64,000 nt of DNA from Magnetovibrio sp. (GTDB lineage: Bacteria; Pseudomonadota; Alphaproteobacteria; Rhodospirillales; Casp-alpha2): assembly GCA_002722175.1 (NCBI GenBank), contig PBKU01000001.1, positions 1-64,000 of the forward strand, given 5' to 3'. A program made the translations under genes and the position numbers. Below, piece by piece: positions 9,749 through 18,223 of the stretch; position 1 is the stretch's first letter; each line of letters begins with the position of its first letter. Below the pieces are notes generated by a model that was not told the origin of the DNA, ran no database searches, and worked only from the letters and a program-made list of their open reading frames with translations.

Positions 9749-9838
9749 GGAGAGGTGGCCGAGTGGCTGAAGGCGCTCCCCTGCTAAGGGAGTATACGGG
9801 AGACCGTATCGAGGGTTCGAATCCCTCTCTCTCCGCCA
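9749..9838 (+). tRNA. tRNA-Ser (GCT anticodon)
   Basis: The sequence folds as a class II tRNA. The acceptor stem GGAGAGG pairs with TCTCTCC, followed by discriminator G and an encoded CCA. The anticodon stem CTCCC/GGGAG carries the loop CTGCTAA, giving anticodon GCT (serine, AGC/AGU codons). A long variable arm (TATACGGGAGACCGTATC) fits serine, and the T arm is GAGGG-TTCGAAT-CCCTC. Remnants of accessory genes begin directly at its 3' end. Confidence 0.97.
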
Positions 9839-9920
9839 CGCCTGCACCCTGGCGGCCACGGTAAGCATGCAACTCGTCGAGAATGATAAATTCTAGCCCA
9901 GTTGCATTGGAAACAACTTG
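9839..9920 (-). pseudogene. Internal fragment of a DEAD/DEAH-box helicase
   Basis: Read on the minus strand, this stretch encodes a Walker B neighbourhood of a superfamily 2 helicase: GLEFIILDELHAYRGRQGA. This closely resembles the LDELHTYRGRQGADVA motif of large DEAD/DEAH helicases found in defence and DNA-processing islands. Only about 28 residues survive. The homology stops exactly at the tRNA-Ser 3' end, and the helicase codons for Val-Ala (GTGGCG) overlap the reverse complement of the tRNA CCA end. It is in frame with the HEPN-like relic upstream, which suggests the two were joined by deletion. Confidence 0.6.
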
Positions 9921-10320
9921 GGCATCAAGAGCGTCCTGCCAATCATCATACCCATCGACGTAGTTTTGATGTTTCCAAAATAGCTGAAAGATATATTGAT
10001 TGTCTAGAAACAGTCTGATCAACTGCGTAAATCTATCCCAAATTGCATTGTAGATTTAGTTGCCGGGATTTAGCTCAATAAGTTTACGAAAAAAACCCAT
10101 CAAATGCTGATCGTTTGCCAATAATAGTGGCTTCCCCGATTTCCTCTACATAGGCAGCATTGAAGGAAATCCAATAGAATATGAAAGAAGCGTCAAAGTC
10201 ATCACTGGCCTGCTCCGCTCGGTTTGACCAGCTGATGCAACGATGAACGCGAAGCCCGACATCCGACGAAACCTACCGAATTTTTCGTTGCTTTTCTTTC
10301 AGCGTGGAAAATGTGTGCAT
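9921..10320 (-). pseudogene. Broken HEPN-like gene
   Basis: Translation from ATG 10320 on the minus strand recovers a recognisable but interrupted protein: VGLRVHRCISW, FIFYWISFNAAYVEE, then after a frame change FFRKLIEL and IYNAIWDRF, FLDNQYIFQLFW. I match this from memory to a family of uncharacterised bacterial proteins whose intact members end in an RN-x3-H HEPN motif. Here there is an in-frame TAG after about 15 codons, a one-base expansion of a T run near 10093 (seven T where six keep the frame), and an in-frame TAA near 10058. The C-terminal part that would hold the RN-x3-H motif is gone. It is certainly non-functional; the family name is less sure. Confidence 0.6.
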
Positions 10321-10539
10321 TTATCGCCTCCCCACTTCTGCCGCGAACTTTCGACAATGCTCAATAAGATCTTCTGTCTCGTTTTTTTTTTGCAAACCAA
10401 GGTTGGCGTCCAAGCGCTCAATGAAATACTGTTCGAATTCTTTATCCACGGGACCATAAAGAAGACTCGAACGATAGATATTAACGGCTGAAGCCTGGAA
10501 AATGCAGAAAGCTGCTTCCCCGTCTTTGTTGCGTCCAGA
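10321..10539 (-). pseudogene. C-terminal remnant of an unidentified protein
   Basis: An open minus-strand frame without a start encodes about 72 residues including AVNIYRSSLLYGPVDKEFE and LIEHCRKFAAEVGRR, then stops one base before the ATG of the HEPN-like relic. The tight spacing suggests the two were once an operon. The composition is protein-like, but I do not recognise the family. The frame is lost near the stop codon of the carnitine dehydrogenase gene at 10546. Confidence 0.4.
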
Positions 10540-10545
10540 TCAAGT

Positions 10546-11994
10546 TTACAAACTATTGTAAATTACTTTCCCTGCACCCTCTGGGTACTTACAACTAACC
10601 TGAAGATTCAAATAGTAGGATAATTTTTCTAAAACCTCCAGTCCCGGTAAGGAAGACGCCCTGGTTTTCAAGCTGACATGTATCAGCATATGCTCTCCTG
10701 TTGCCACTAACCGGTCGTCTGTTCCCTTTAAAAAGTGGAATAAATGCATCCTCTTCCCTTCACCAGCAAGAACCTGGGTTTCCACAGCAATTATTTCACC
10801 TTCGGTAACCTCATCAAGATGGCGAATGTGTGTCTCGACCGTAAAATAACTGCCATCCTTTTTAACCAGGTAGTCCGCATCAACACCAATTAATTCCATA
10901 AAAGCATCAGTCGCTTGGCTAAAAGTTTCTAGATAATGCGCTTCATTCATATGTCCATTGCAGTCAATCCAAGCAGACGGCACCTGCCTTTCTACTGTTT
11001 GGATTAACCCTGAACTCGATAAAGTCTTCAACTTCAATTTTTCCTCGTGGTTTTTGACTGTAGCCCCAGCCCCCCGAGATGTTTTTTTCATCGCACGAAT
11101 GATACCCACTATCGTATCGTCACGGCTCCTTTCGAGATCCTGAATTGTCAAACCCTTAGACTGGATATCCGATTGTTGAGCAATTTTTTCTATAAAACTA
11201 TAGGTTAGATCAGGAACATCTACTAGTTTTGTCCAAGGCCAGTGAAGACAAGGTCCAAATTGCTCTAAAGCATGGCGCATTCCATCTTCACCGCCAGCAA
11301 GACGATAATGTTCAAATATTCCCATTAGTGCATACCGAATACCCATAGCAAATTTCATTGCATCATCAACTTCTTCTGTAGTAGCTACGTCGTCATGAAT
11401 AAGCCATAAAGCCTCACGCCATAAGGCCTCGATTAGGCGATCCGCAATATGCCCATCGATTTCTTTTCTGAGCAAAAGGGGTTTCATCCCTATTTGCTCA
11501 AGTATATCAATAGCTCTAGTGACAACACTACTTGAACTGATGTCTGATTTAACAATTTCAACAAGCGGCAAAAGGTAAACTGGGTTGAACGGGTGGCAAA
11601 CTAGAATCTGCTCTGGAAATTGAGCGCCTTCTTGTAGTTGGCTAGGTTTAAAGCCAGATGTCGATGAAGCAATTATAGCAGTTCGTAGCGCAAAATTCTG
11701 TATATGCGAAAAAACAGTTTTTTTAAGGTCTAATCTTTCAGGAACACTTTCTTGTATCCAAACAGCATTTTCTACTGCTTCCGACACGGAGTTAGAGATA
11801 TACAATTTACCCTCAACTGGAAGCGTTTTATCATAAAGACTAGGCAAACATCGCCTTGCATTCGTTAATGTTCTCAGCACTGTTGTTTCCATATTTGGAT
11901 TTGGATCAAACACAGAAACATCCCAACCATTCAGCAGGAATCTAGCAGCCCATCCTGCGCCAATAACACCTCCTCCAACAACCCCAACTTTCAT
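10546..11994 (-). CDS. L-carnitine dehydrogenase fused to a hotdog thioesterase
   Basis: The first 320 residues are a 3-hydroxyacyl-CoA-dehydrogenase-type NAD enzyme: GVVGGGVIGAGWAARF at residues 4-19, SSTSGFKPS near 109 and CHPFNPVYLLPLVEI near 134. The last 150 residues are a 4HBT hotdog domain with the WIDCNGHMNEAHY motif near 342. This architecture is that of carnitine 3-dehydrogenase fused to a betainyl-CoA thioesterase, known from rhizobia, which turns carnitine into 3-dehydrocarnitine and releases betaine downstream. It is the last gene of the minus-strand series that begins with the aldehyde oxidoreductase. The acyl-CoA cleavage partner is not in view. Confidence 0.85.
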   Translation of the reverse strand: MKVGVVGGGVIGAGWAARFLLNGWDVSVFDPNPNMETTVLRTLTNARRCLPSLYDKTLPVEGKLYISNSVSEAVENAVWIQESVPERLDLKKTVFSHIQNFALRTAIIASSTSGFKPSQLQEGAQFPEQILVCHPFNPVYLLPLVEIVKSDISSSSVVTRAIDILEQIGMKPLLLRKEIDGHIADRLIEALWREALWLIHDDVATTEEVDDAMKFAMGIRYALMGIFEHYRLAGGEDGMRHALEQFGPCLHWPWTKLVDVPDLTYSFIEKIAQQSDIQSKGLTIQDLERSRDDTIVGIIRAMKKTSRGAGATVKNHEEKLKLKTLSSSGLIQTVERQVPSAWIDCNGHMNEAHYLETFSQATDAFMELIGVDADYLVKKDGSYFTVETHIRHLDEVTEGEIIAVETQVLAGEGKRMHLFHFLKGTDDRLVATGEHMLIHVSLKTRASSLPGLEVLEKLSYYLNLQVSCKYPEGAGKVIYNSL

Positions 11995-12044
11995 AACAGA
12001 AAACCTTTTCTACATAGTAAACATTCAAGTGTAATAGGTTACTT

Positions 12045-13361
12045 TTAAGTTTCCTTATGAGTTGCAAAAAGTTCGCGTGGCAGCCATTTCTCTGCAAAAA
12101 GCGGAAGGTTATTAGTCATGGAAAGAGTTTCCGCCTTAATTTTCGAAAGTTCTAATTGAGAATCATGGTTGCTTAGAGCGCAAGATATTAACTGTCCTAA
12201 ACGAAAAAAATCCTCCTCCATCATTCCACGTGTTGTCATTGCCGGACTTCCAAGCCTTAGGCCACTTCCAACCTCAGGTGGCGCTCGATCAAACGGTATT
12301 TGATTGCGGTTCGTAATTATCCCGACAGATTCTAGAAGATCTTGTGCTGCGGCCCCAGTACCTATAGACGACCTAACATCAATTAGAACCAAATGAGTAT
12401 CTGTTCCACCAGAAACTAAGCGGGTGCCGCTTTGTTTTAACCCTTTAGCGAGTGCACTAGCATTCTTTATAACATCCTTGGCATATGCACGAAATTCTTC
12501 GGTCTGTACTTCCTTAAAAAATACAGCTCGAGCTGCAATTAGATCCATCTTAGGTGCGCCTTGAAGGCCTGGAAAAAGTGCCCGATCAACTTTCCTTGCC
12601 CACTCTTTTCTGCACAAAACAACCGCTCCACCGCGGGGGCCACGCCAAGTCTTATGTGTTGAGGATGTCACAAAATCGGCATATGGGAACGGAGAGGGGA
12701 TGACCCCCGCCACAATCAAGCCGACCGTATGAGCGATATCTGCCCACAATAGTGCACCAACGGAACGGGCAATATCCCCGAATTTCATAAAATCTATATT
12801 CCGTGGATATGAAGAAGCACCACATACTATTAATTTTGGCTTATGGCTTATCGCTAATTCCGCAACTTCCTCATAATTAATAGTTTCAGTATCTTTTTTT
12901 ACCCCATAATGGAATACCTTGTATTGCCTTCCACTTACATGAAAATTTGCTCCATGACTCAAATGACCTCCTTCGCTAAGCCCCATAGTCAAAATCACGT
13001 CGCCAGGGTCTAATACAGCCTGGAGCAGAGCAACATTTGCTATTGTCGCACTCATTCCCTGAACATTAGCATGCTCACAATTAAAAATTTTTTTTAATCG
13101 AGCTATAGCCAACTTTTCCACTTTATCAGCGTAATCACATCCCGCGACAAAGCGTCGACCGGGATATCCTTCAGCATTTTTGCAAGCAAAAATACATCCC
13201 TCAAGTTCGGTGGAAATCGGTGATGCAAAATTTTCTGAAGGAATTAGATTAATTGTCTCTAACTGACGCTGCTCTTCAGATTGAACCAACTCGGCAATCT
13301 CTTGATCAAAAGCTGAAGTCAAATGTATTCCCGAAGTTTGCTTCCCGACCTTTGTTGACAC
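12045..13361 (-). CDS. Serine hydroxymethyltransferase paralogue with altered active site
   Basis: The protein is clearly of the GlyA family: 438 residues, PSENF at 41-45, GGHLSHG at 131-137, DIAH at 208-211 and the PLP lysine 237 in SSTHKTWRGPRGG. With a constant offset to E. coli GlyA, Glu57, His126, Asp200, His203 and Lys229 are kept. The Tyr55 position is Asn62, and Tyr64/Tyr65 are Phe71/Val72. Those tyrosines contact the cofactor phosphate and substrate carboxylate, so this is probably not the housekeeping enzyme but a relative acting on another beta-hydroxy amino acid. The GTG start has GGAGG six bases upstream. It lies between an amino acid importer and carnitine dehydrogenase. Confidence 0.8.
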   Translation of the reverse strand: MSTKVGKQTSGIHLTSAFDQEIAELVQSEEQRQLETINLIPSENFASPISTELEGCIFACKNAEGYPGRRFVAGCDYADKVEKLAIARLKKIFNCEHANVQGMSATIANVALLQAVLDPGDVILTMGLSEGGHLSHGANFHVSGRQYKVFHYGVKKDTETINYEEVAELAISHKPKLIVCGASSYPRNIDFMKFGDIARSVGALLWADIAHTVGLIVAGVIPSPFPYADFVTSSTHKTWRGPRGGAVVLCRKEWARKVDRALFPGLQGAPKMDLIAARAVFFKEVQTEEFRAYAKDVIKNASALAKGLKQSGTRLVSGGTDTHLVLIDVRSSIGTGAAAQDLLESVGIITNRNQIPFDRAPPEVGSGLRLGSPAMTTRGMMEEDFFRLGQLISCALSNHDSQLELSKIKAETLSMTNNLPLFAEKWLPRELFATHKET

Positions 13362-13412
13362 CTCCCACCTCCAAACACCAGCTAACTCCAGTTGATATTT
13401 TGAAATCCGCCC

Positions 13413-14204
13413 CTAAAGAAAGGATGTGCGAAACCGGTGTAGAAACTCCTGAAGTCGGGCGCTCGCCGGGTTACGCAAAATATCGGCAGGGGCGCCTTCT
13501 TCAATTATCTTCCCACTATCTATAAACATTAGACGATTACTAACATCATGCGCAAATTGCATTTCATGAGTAACAATAACCATTGTCATACCTTCCTCGG
13601 CAAGTTGCTGCATAACTGTAAGAACCTCACCAACAAGTTCCGGATCGAGGGCTGATGTTACTTCATCAAAGAGCATAACTTTGGGCTCCATCGCAAGAGC
13701 ACGGGCAATTGCCACGCGTTGTTGTTGACCGCCTGACAGCCGCGAAGGGAATTCATTTATTTTTTCAATAAGTCCTACCTTTTCCAACAACATTTCAGCG
13801 CGCTGATCAGCTTCATTTTTAGCAACATGCTTAACACTGATTGGCGCCATAGTAATATTATCCCGCACATTCCTATGTGGGAATAGATTAAAGCTTTGAA
13901 ATACCATGCCAACATTCGAGCGCAGACGGGCGATTTCTGCCTCAGACTGTCGCACTCGCGTTTGGTCTTCGAGGACACGATACCCAAGAGGCTCACCCTC
14001 AATTAAAATTTCCCCACCATCATGTTCTTCAAGAAAGTTCAGACACCGAAGCATGGTTGACTTTCCTGAACCACTCGGCCCAATTATAGCCAAGACTTCA
14101 CCACGGTTAACATTAAAAGACATACCATTCAGGACTGAGAGATCCCCAAAATTCTTATAAAGGTCCTTAACGCAGATCATGGGCATGTCAGGTTTAGTGT
14201 TCAT
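13413..14204 (-). CDS. Polar amino acid ABC importer, ATP-binding subunit
   Basis: This is a GlnQ/HisP-type ATPase of 263 residues that powers uptake of a polar amino acid. Walker [10 protein letters not shown] is near residue 43, the Q-loop follows in [10 protein letters not shown], the signature is LSGGQQQR near 159, and Walker [12 protein letters not shown] follows, with the H-loop in VTHEM. The insertion after Walker A ([10 protein letters not shown]) resembles the histidine/ectoine-type subgroup. Its start overlaps the end of the permease gene upstream by 11 bases, so the subunits are translationally coupled. Confidence 0.93.
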   Translation of the reverse strand: MNTKPDMPMICVKDLYKNFGDLSVLNGMSFNVNRGEVLAIIGPSGSGKSTMLRCLNFLEEHDGGEILIEGEPLGYRVLEDQTRVRQSEAEIARLRSNVGMVFQSFNLFPHRNVRDNITMAPISVKHVAKNEADQRAEMLLEKVGLIEKINEFPSRLSGGQQQRVAIARALAMEPKVMLFDEVTSALDPELVGEVLTVMQQLAEEGMTMVIVTHEMQFAHDVSNRLMFIDSGKIIEEGAPADILRNPASARLQEFLHRFRTSFL

Positions 14205-14841
14205 AGGAGTACCGTCTTTCTAACCGCCGAGCAAAAATACTTAGAGGATAACAAATTAAAAAATAAATTAGCATGACACCAAGAAAAATTTGGAACGCCG
14301 CAAGTGTCCTTTCAACAACTTCACGTGCAGCATATGTCAATTCCCAAACACCAACAACAGACACGTAGGCAGTTGCTTTAACCATCATGACAGAATTATT
14401 TAACAGGGGTGGAACTGACATAGTTATCGCTTGCGGTAAAATGACTAAACGGAGCATTCCATATTTTTGCATTCCCAAGCCTTTAGCTGCATCAATTTGT
14501 TGCTTTGGGATTGAAAGAACGGCCCCTCTGGCAATTTCTGTGACAAATGCCCCCGTATATAAGATCAGAGCCCCAATGACAGCATACGAATCGCCAATGA
14601 CTACTCCAAGCTGGGGTAGCATATAGTAGGATAAAAACATCCAGACAAGCACCGGGATACCGCGCACCGTAAAAACATAAACAGTAATCGAGCCTGCAAT
14701 CAGTCCACCGCTCATCGCACTAATTATGCCAAGGAATAGTCCAAGAGCCGTTCCAACGCCAACTCCGGCTAACGCAAGCCAAATAGTCTGTACTGCGCCC
14801 TTTAACAGATATGGCAAATTTGAAAGAAAAACATCAAACAT
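14194..14841 (-). CDS. Polar amino acid ABC importer, permease subunit
   Basis: This HisM/GlnP-type inner membrane permease has 215 residues and about five hydrophobic segments. The cytoplasmic EAA loop that docks the ATPase is visible as [22 protein letters not shown] around residues 116-137. The gene starts five bases after the other permease stops and ends inside the ATPase gene. The two permease paralogues probably form a heterodimer, as in most importers of this class. Confidence 0.92.
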   Translation of the reverse strand: MFDVFLSNLPYLLKGAVQTIWLALAGVGVGTALGLFLGIISAMSGGLIAGSITVYVFTVRGIPVLVWMFLSYYMLPQLGVVIGDSYAVIGALILYTGAFVTEIARGAVLSIPKQQIDAAKGLGMQKYGMLRLVILPQAITMSVPPLLNNSVMMVKATAYVSVVGVWELTYAAREVVERTLAAFQIFLGVMLIYFLICYPLSIFARRLERRYSYEH

Positions 14842-14845
14842 GTAA

Positions 14846-15517
14846 TTACTGCCTCGCCCTTAAGCGATTCTCCAAAAGTCGCAACCCAGCACCAAAGGAT
14901 GATGTTAGGAAAAGGTACACTGCCGCAATAAAAAGAAAAACTTCAAAAGAAGCCCCACTTCTTTCAATGACCATTTTGCCACTCAAGGTAAGCTCAATTA
15001 TACCGATAGCCGACACCAACGATGTATCTTTGATAAGTATCACAAGCTGGTTACCGATTGGTGGCACGACATTTACAAACGCCTGCGGTAAAATTACGCG
15101 ATACTTCGCTTTCTTCCTTGTCATACCAAGAGCTAATGCACCTTCCCATTGCTTCTTAGAAACAGCCTCGATACCCGCCCGATAAATTTCACAAAGAAAT
15201 GCTCCATGCTGTGAGGCTATCGCTATCACACCGCACAAAAAGGCGGATAAAGGTAAGCCAATCAATGGCAGCCCAAAGTACGACAAGTATATTTGCAACA
15301 AGAGTGGTGTATTTCGCACTAATTCGACATAGCCAATGACTGGGCCCGCAACCATTGAAGAGTTAGACATACGGGGTCCAACCAAGACAATACCACAAAC
15401 TACAGCACCTAGCATTGAAACCAGGGCAATGGCCAAAGTTAACTGGAAACCATTCCAAAACCGCGGCAGCTGACTCTGTATAAAATTAAAACCAAAAAAA
15501 TCGATAATAACTTCCAT
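14846..15517 (-). CDS. Polar amino acid ABC importer, permease subunit
   Basis: This is the second permease of the importer: 223 residues, HisQ-type, with an EAA-like loop (EGALALGMTRKKAKYRVILPQA) near residues 124-145 and several membrane segments. It is the first gene after the inverted repeat that separates it from the binding-protein gene. That placement is common where the binding protein must be made in excess over the membrane subunits. Confidence 0.92.
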   Translation of the reverse strand: MEVIIDFFGFNFIQSQLPRFWNGFQLTLAIALVSMLGAVVCGIVLVGPRMSNSSMVAGPVIGYVELVRNTPLLLQIYLSYFGLPLIGLPLSAFLCGVIAIASQHGAFLCEIYRAGIEAVSKKQWEGALALGMTRKKAKYRVILPQAFVNVVPPIGNQLVILIKDTSLVSAIGIIELTLSGKMVIERSGASFEVFLFIAAVYLFLTSSFGAGLRLLENRLRARQ

Positions 15518-15580
15518 ATCAAATAACTCATTAGTTCATAGGTCAGGTAACCATATCTAGTATCTTAAAAAAACATAAAC

Positions 15581-15609
15581 GAAGCGTTGGCACTAAGTGC
15601 CAACGCTTC
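15581..15609 (-). promoter_or_regulatory. Perfect intercistronic stem-loop between binding-protein and permease genes
   Basis: A 13-base perfect inverted repeat, GAAGCGTTGGCAC, separated by TAA, forms a strong hairpin. On the minus strand it is followed within a few bases by a T-rich stretch ending in seven T. It lies 44 bases downstream of the substrate-binding gene and upstream of the permeases. It probably acts as a leaky terminator or 3'-end stabiliser that raises binding-protein mRNA over the rest of the operon. Confidence 0.75.
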
Positions 15610-15653
15610 CTAAATCACAACAGTTTTTGTCAGAGATTAGACTGGTTTGGAAA

Positions 15654-16505
15654 TCAGTTGGCAGCCTCTTTTGCCTTTAACTGTTCCTCAATCCAAAATT
15701 TTGTGTGCGGAGGACGTGTTCCAAACCATTTTTTGTAAATCTCCGCATACTGGGGGTACAAAGACCCATTTCTAAGTTCGTTGACATAAGTATCAAGAAC
15801 TAGCCACCATGTAAAATCACCAAGCTTGGTAAATACAGCATTGTTTGTTGGTGGAGTAATCCAATCTTCTGTAACCTGAACATCGTCGTGTTGGCTAGCA
15901 TACCATCGAGCAATCGGCTCATCAAGTTGCGCAGCATTTGCCCGGCCGGTTCTAACAGCGTTAAATTGTGCAGCAGTTGAATCAAAAACAGTGAGTTTTG
16001 CTTTAGGAAACAGCCTTTTTGCGCGTTCTTCTTGCGCGGGGACAGTTAGATTTGCAACCGTCATACTACTTTTGTTTGCATCTGCTATTTTCTTAATTCC
16101 CGACCCTTTTTTCGATACCAAAACAATCCCAGAATCAACATAGCTCCGGGTAAATGCCACTTTGGTTGGCCGTTGACTATGCACTGTGGTTATTTGGATC
16201 CCAAAATCGATTTTACCGCTGTTAGCATTTGCCCAACGGGCAGCGAAACCTTGTTTTAAAAATTCGATATGTCCGTCTTCTCCGAACATCTTATTAGCAA
16301 TCAGCTTTGCAATATCAATATCAAATCCAACAAGCTCACCCTTATCGTCGATAAATCCAAAGGGAGGCGCTTCGCTTGATACTCCAACAATAACCTTACC
16401 CCTTTTCAACACTTTATCCAACGTTGACTCTTCAGCTGAGGTGACGCCACCTCCTACTAACATTAAACCGAGCACAAACAAAAATAAGAATCTTGTAGAC
16501 TTCAT
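15654..16505 (-). CDS. Amino acid ABC importer, periplasmic binding protein
   Basis: This is an SBP family 3 solute-binding protein of 283 residues with a signal peptide (about 24 residues, ending GVTSAEE). The family core includes VIVGVSSEAPPFGFIDDKGELVGFDIDIAKLI, with the aromatic and acidic residues that surround an amino acid's amino group. The ligand cannot be inferred by eye. It is transcribed ahead of its permeases and ATPase and behind the aminotransferase and aldehyde oxidoreductase genes, so those enzymes may use what it brings in. Confidence 0.9.
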   Translation of the reverse strand: MKSTRFLFLFVLGLMLVGGGVTSAEESTLDKVLKRGKVIVGVSSEAPPFGFIDDKGELVGFDIDIAKLIANKMFGEDGHIEFLKQGFAARWANANSGKIDFGIQITTVHSQRPTKVAFTRSYVDSGIVLVSKKGSGIKKIADANKSSMTVANLTVPAQEERAKRLFPKAKLTVFDSTAAQFNAVRTGRANAAQLDEPIARWYASQHDDVQVTEDWITPPTNNAVFTKLGDFTWWLVLDTYVNELRNGSLYPQYAEIYKKWFGTRPPHTKFWIEEQLKAKEAAN

Positions 16506-16573
16506 TCTTTCCTCCCTAATAAGTGATCTTTCTCATTGTTAGAAAGATTTTACAATTTAAAAACAATATTTTC

Positions 16574-17971
16574 TTAGGCCAACCGACGAATTTTGTCATC
16601 TGCAGCTAGAGAGCTAGATGAACTATAGTCAATATCATGATCTTTTTTTGATACCGCCCGGGTTACTGCATTATCTAAACGCCCGACTATTTCATCAATT
16701 TCATTTGAATTCACTATCAAAGGTGGGCACACGCGCATGTAATTTTTAACAGCAATCATGGCTAACCCTTCTGCCATTGCTTCTCTTCGGATTCGCTCTG
16801 CCAATGCCGGGTTTGCGTCACGACTTTCACGGTCAGTAACAATGTCAAGCATTCGATACAAGCCTTCACCACGAATGTCCCCTATGCATTCATGCTTGTC
16901 TTGAAGAGCAGAAAGTTTTTTTGACAAAATATCACCATGGCTAACAGCATGGCCCGTAATATCATCACGAATAACGATCTGCAGTTGTTTTAGGGCAACA
17001 GCTGAGGCTAACGGATCGTTATTATATGTTCCAGCCCAGGGAAGCCCTTTTTTACCATTACATCTGTCTACGATGTCTCGTGTTGTTACTGTTCCACAGT
17101 TGGCAAAACCAGCCGATATGCCCTTGCCAAAAGTTACAATATCGGGCTGGACGCCGAAATGTTCAAATCCCCACATTTTACCTGTTCGGCTTGGCGCTAG
17201 TTGCATTTCATCAAAAATAAGTAACGCTTGCCACTCATCTGCTATCTCACGAATACCTTTAACCCAGTTCTTTGATGGAACTATCATTCCTCCTGGAACC
17301 ATCATAGGCTCTATCATGATACCAGCGACTTCTTGACTGGTAGTAAATTCTATGAGCTCTCTGGTTAACTTTAGACTTATCCTGTCCCATTCATCTTGAT
17401 CTTGAACAGGCGCGCGATAATAAAATGGTGCAATAATGCAGTTACTTCTAGCTGGAAGCGTCAATGGTCCAAGACCACGCTTACGCCCACCTCCTACAGT
17501 GGTCATCGCTTCAGCCGCAAGTGATCCTCCATGCAATCCTCTGACAACTGAACAGATGTCAAATCCACCTGTAAAGCCCAGAGCCATGCGCATAGCTATT
17601 TCATTAGCTTCAGAGCCAGTGATACAATAATTTACAACATCCAGATTGCCTGGAAGGGTACTTGTTAATAATTCTGCCAGTTCAACTGCCCATCGATTAC
17701 CGTACCATGACGACTGATGATGAAATTTGTCCGCCATACTTTTAATAGTTTCAGAAAGCTCAGGGTGGGCATGCCCAAGAGGCAATGACATCATTCCCGA
17801 ACTCAAGTCGTAGTAGACATTGCCATCAACATCAAATAGCTTTACACCTTCACCACGCTCGAACATAACACTTGGTTCATAGCGCCACCCAAAAATACTG
17901 CGACTATCTCGCTTCATGAGATCTAAATGCTCATCTGAAAATTTAAACGCAGCCTCTTGATCAATAGTCAA
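16574..17971 (-). CDS. Class III aminotransferase resembling 2,2-dialkylglycine decarboxylase
   Basis: This is a PLP fold type I, class III aminotransferase of 465 residues. GSEANE marks the phosphate-binding turn, IFDEMQ carries the cofactor Asp254, and Lys283 in FGKGISAG is the Schiff base. Along its length it resembles dialkylglycine decarboxylase: a GMMSLPLGHAHPE segment like DGD's GQMSAVLGHCHPE, an RGLHGGS loop, and MRVCPPL with the carboxylate-binding Arg. However, the DGD residues Gln52 and Trp138 are Met60 and Leu146 here, so decarboxylation is doubtful and an ordinary amine transaminase is possible. The TTG at 17971 follows GGAGG by six bases, a better start than the TTG at 17983 that overlaps it. 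Confidence 0.82.
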   Translation of the reverse strand: MTIDQEAAFKFSDEHLDLMKRDSRSIFGWRYEPSVMFERGEGVKLFDVDGNVYYDLSSGMMSLPLGHAHPELSETIKSMADKFHHQSSWYGNRWAVELAELLTSTLPGNLDVVNYCITGSEANEIAMRMALGFTGGFDICSVVRGLHGGSLAAEAMTTVGGGRKRGLGPLTLPARSNCIIAPFYYRAPVQDQDEWDRISLKLTRELIEFTTSQEVAGIMIEPMMVPGGMIVPSKNWVKGIREIADEWQALLIFDEMQLAPSRTGKMWGFEHFGVQPDIVTFGKGISAGFANCGTVTTRDIVDRCNGKKGLPWAGTYNNDPLASAVALKQLQIVIRDDITGHAVSHGDILSKKLSALQDKHECIGDIRGEGLYRMLDIVTDRESRDANPALAERIRREAMAEGLAMIAVKNYMRVCPPLIVNSNEIDEIVGRLDNAVTRAVSKKDHDIDYSSSSSLAADDKIRRLA

Positions 17972-18223
17972 AAAAACCTCCAAGGTTTCTGGTAGCTAGC
18001 GGTAAGCATATCATTTTTCATTATGACATGGCTATCACTTTTTTACACAATACAAATAGTAAATTCGCATATCAATATGCAAAAATACACAATCTTTTTG
18101 GTTAATTATAGGGTGTGCGCATACCCGAAAAAAGCATGGGAAAATCCAACTTTCAGTAATTAGTTGCCGTCTGCACCTAAAAAACGAAGAAAGTACGTGC
18201 TTGGTCTTAACCAAAAAGCTTAT

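Noticed and set aside
9729-10022. A minus-strand frame that reads through the HEPN-like and helicase pieces into the tRNA
   Set aside because: It crosses the tRNA gene antisense and fuses unrelated fragments; it is a chance frame over pseudogenes, not an intact protein.
13362-13412. Possible riboswitch ahead of the SHMT-like gene
   Set aside because: The gap between the ATPase and SHMT-like genes is only about 50 bases and is taken up by a strong ribosome site, too short for a glycine or SAM-type aptamer.
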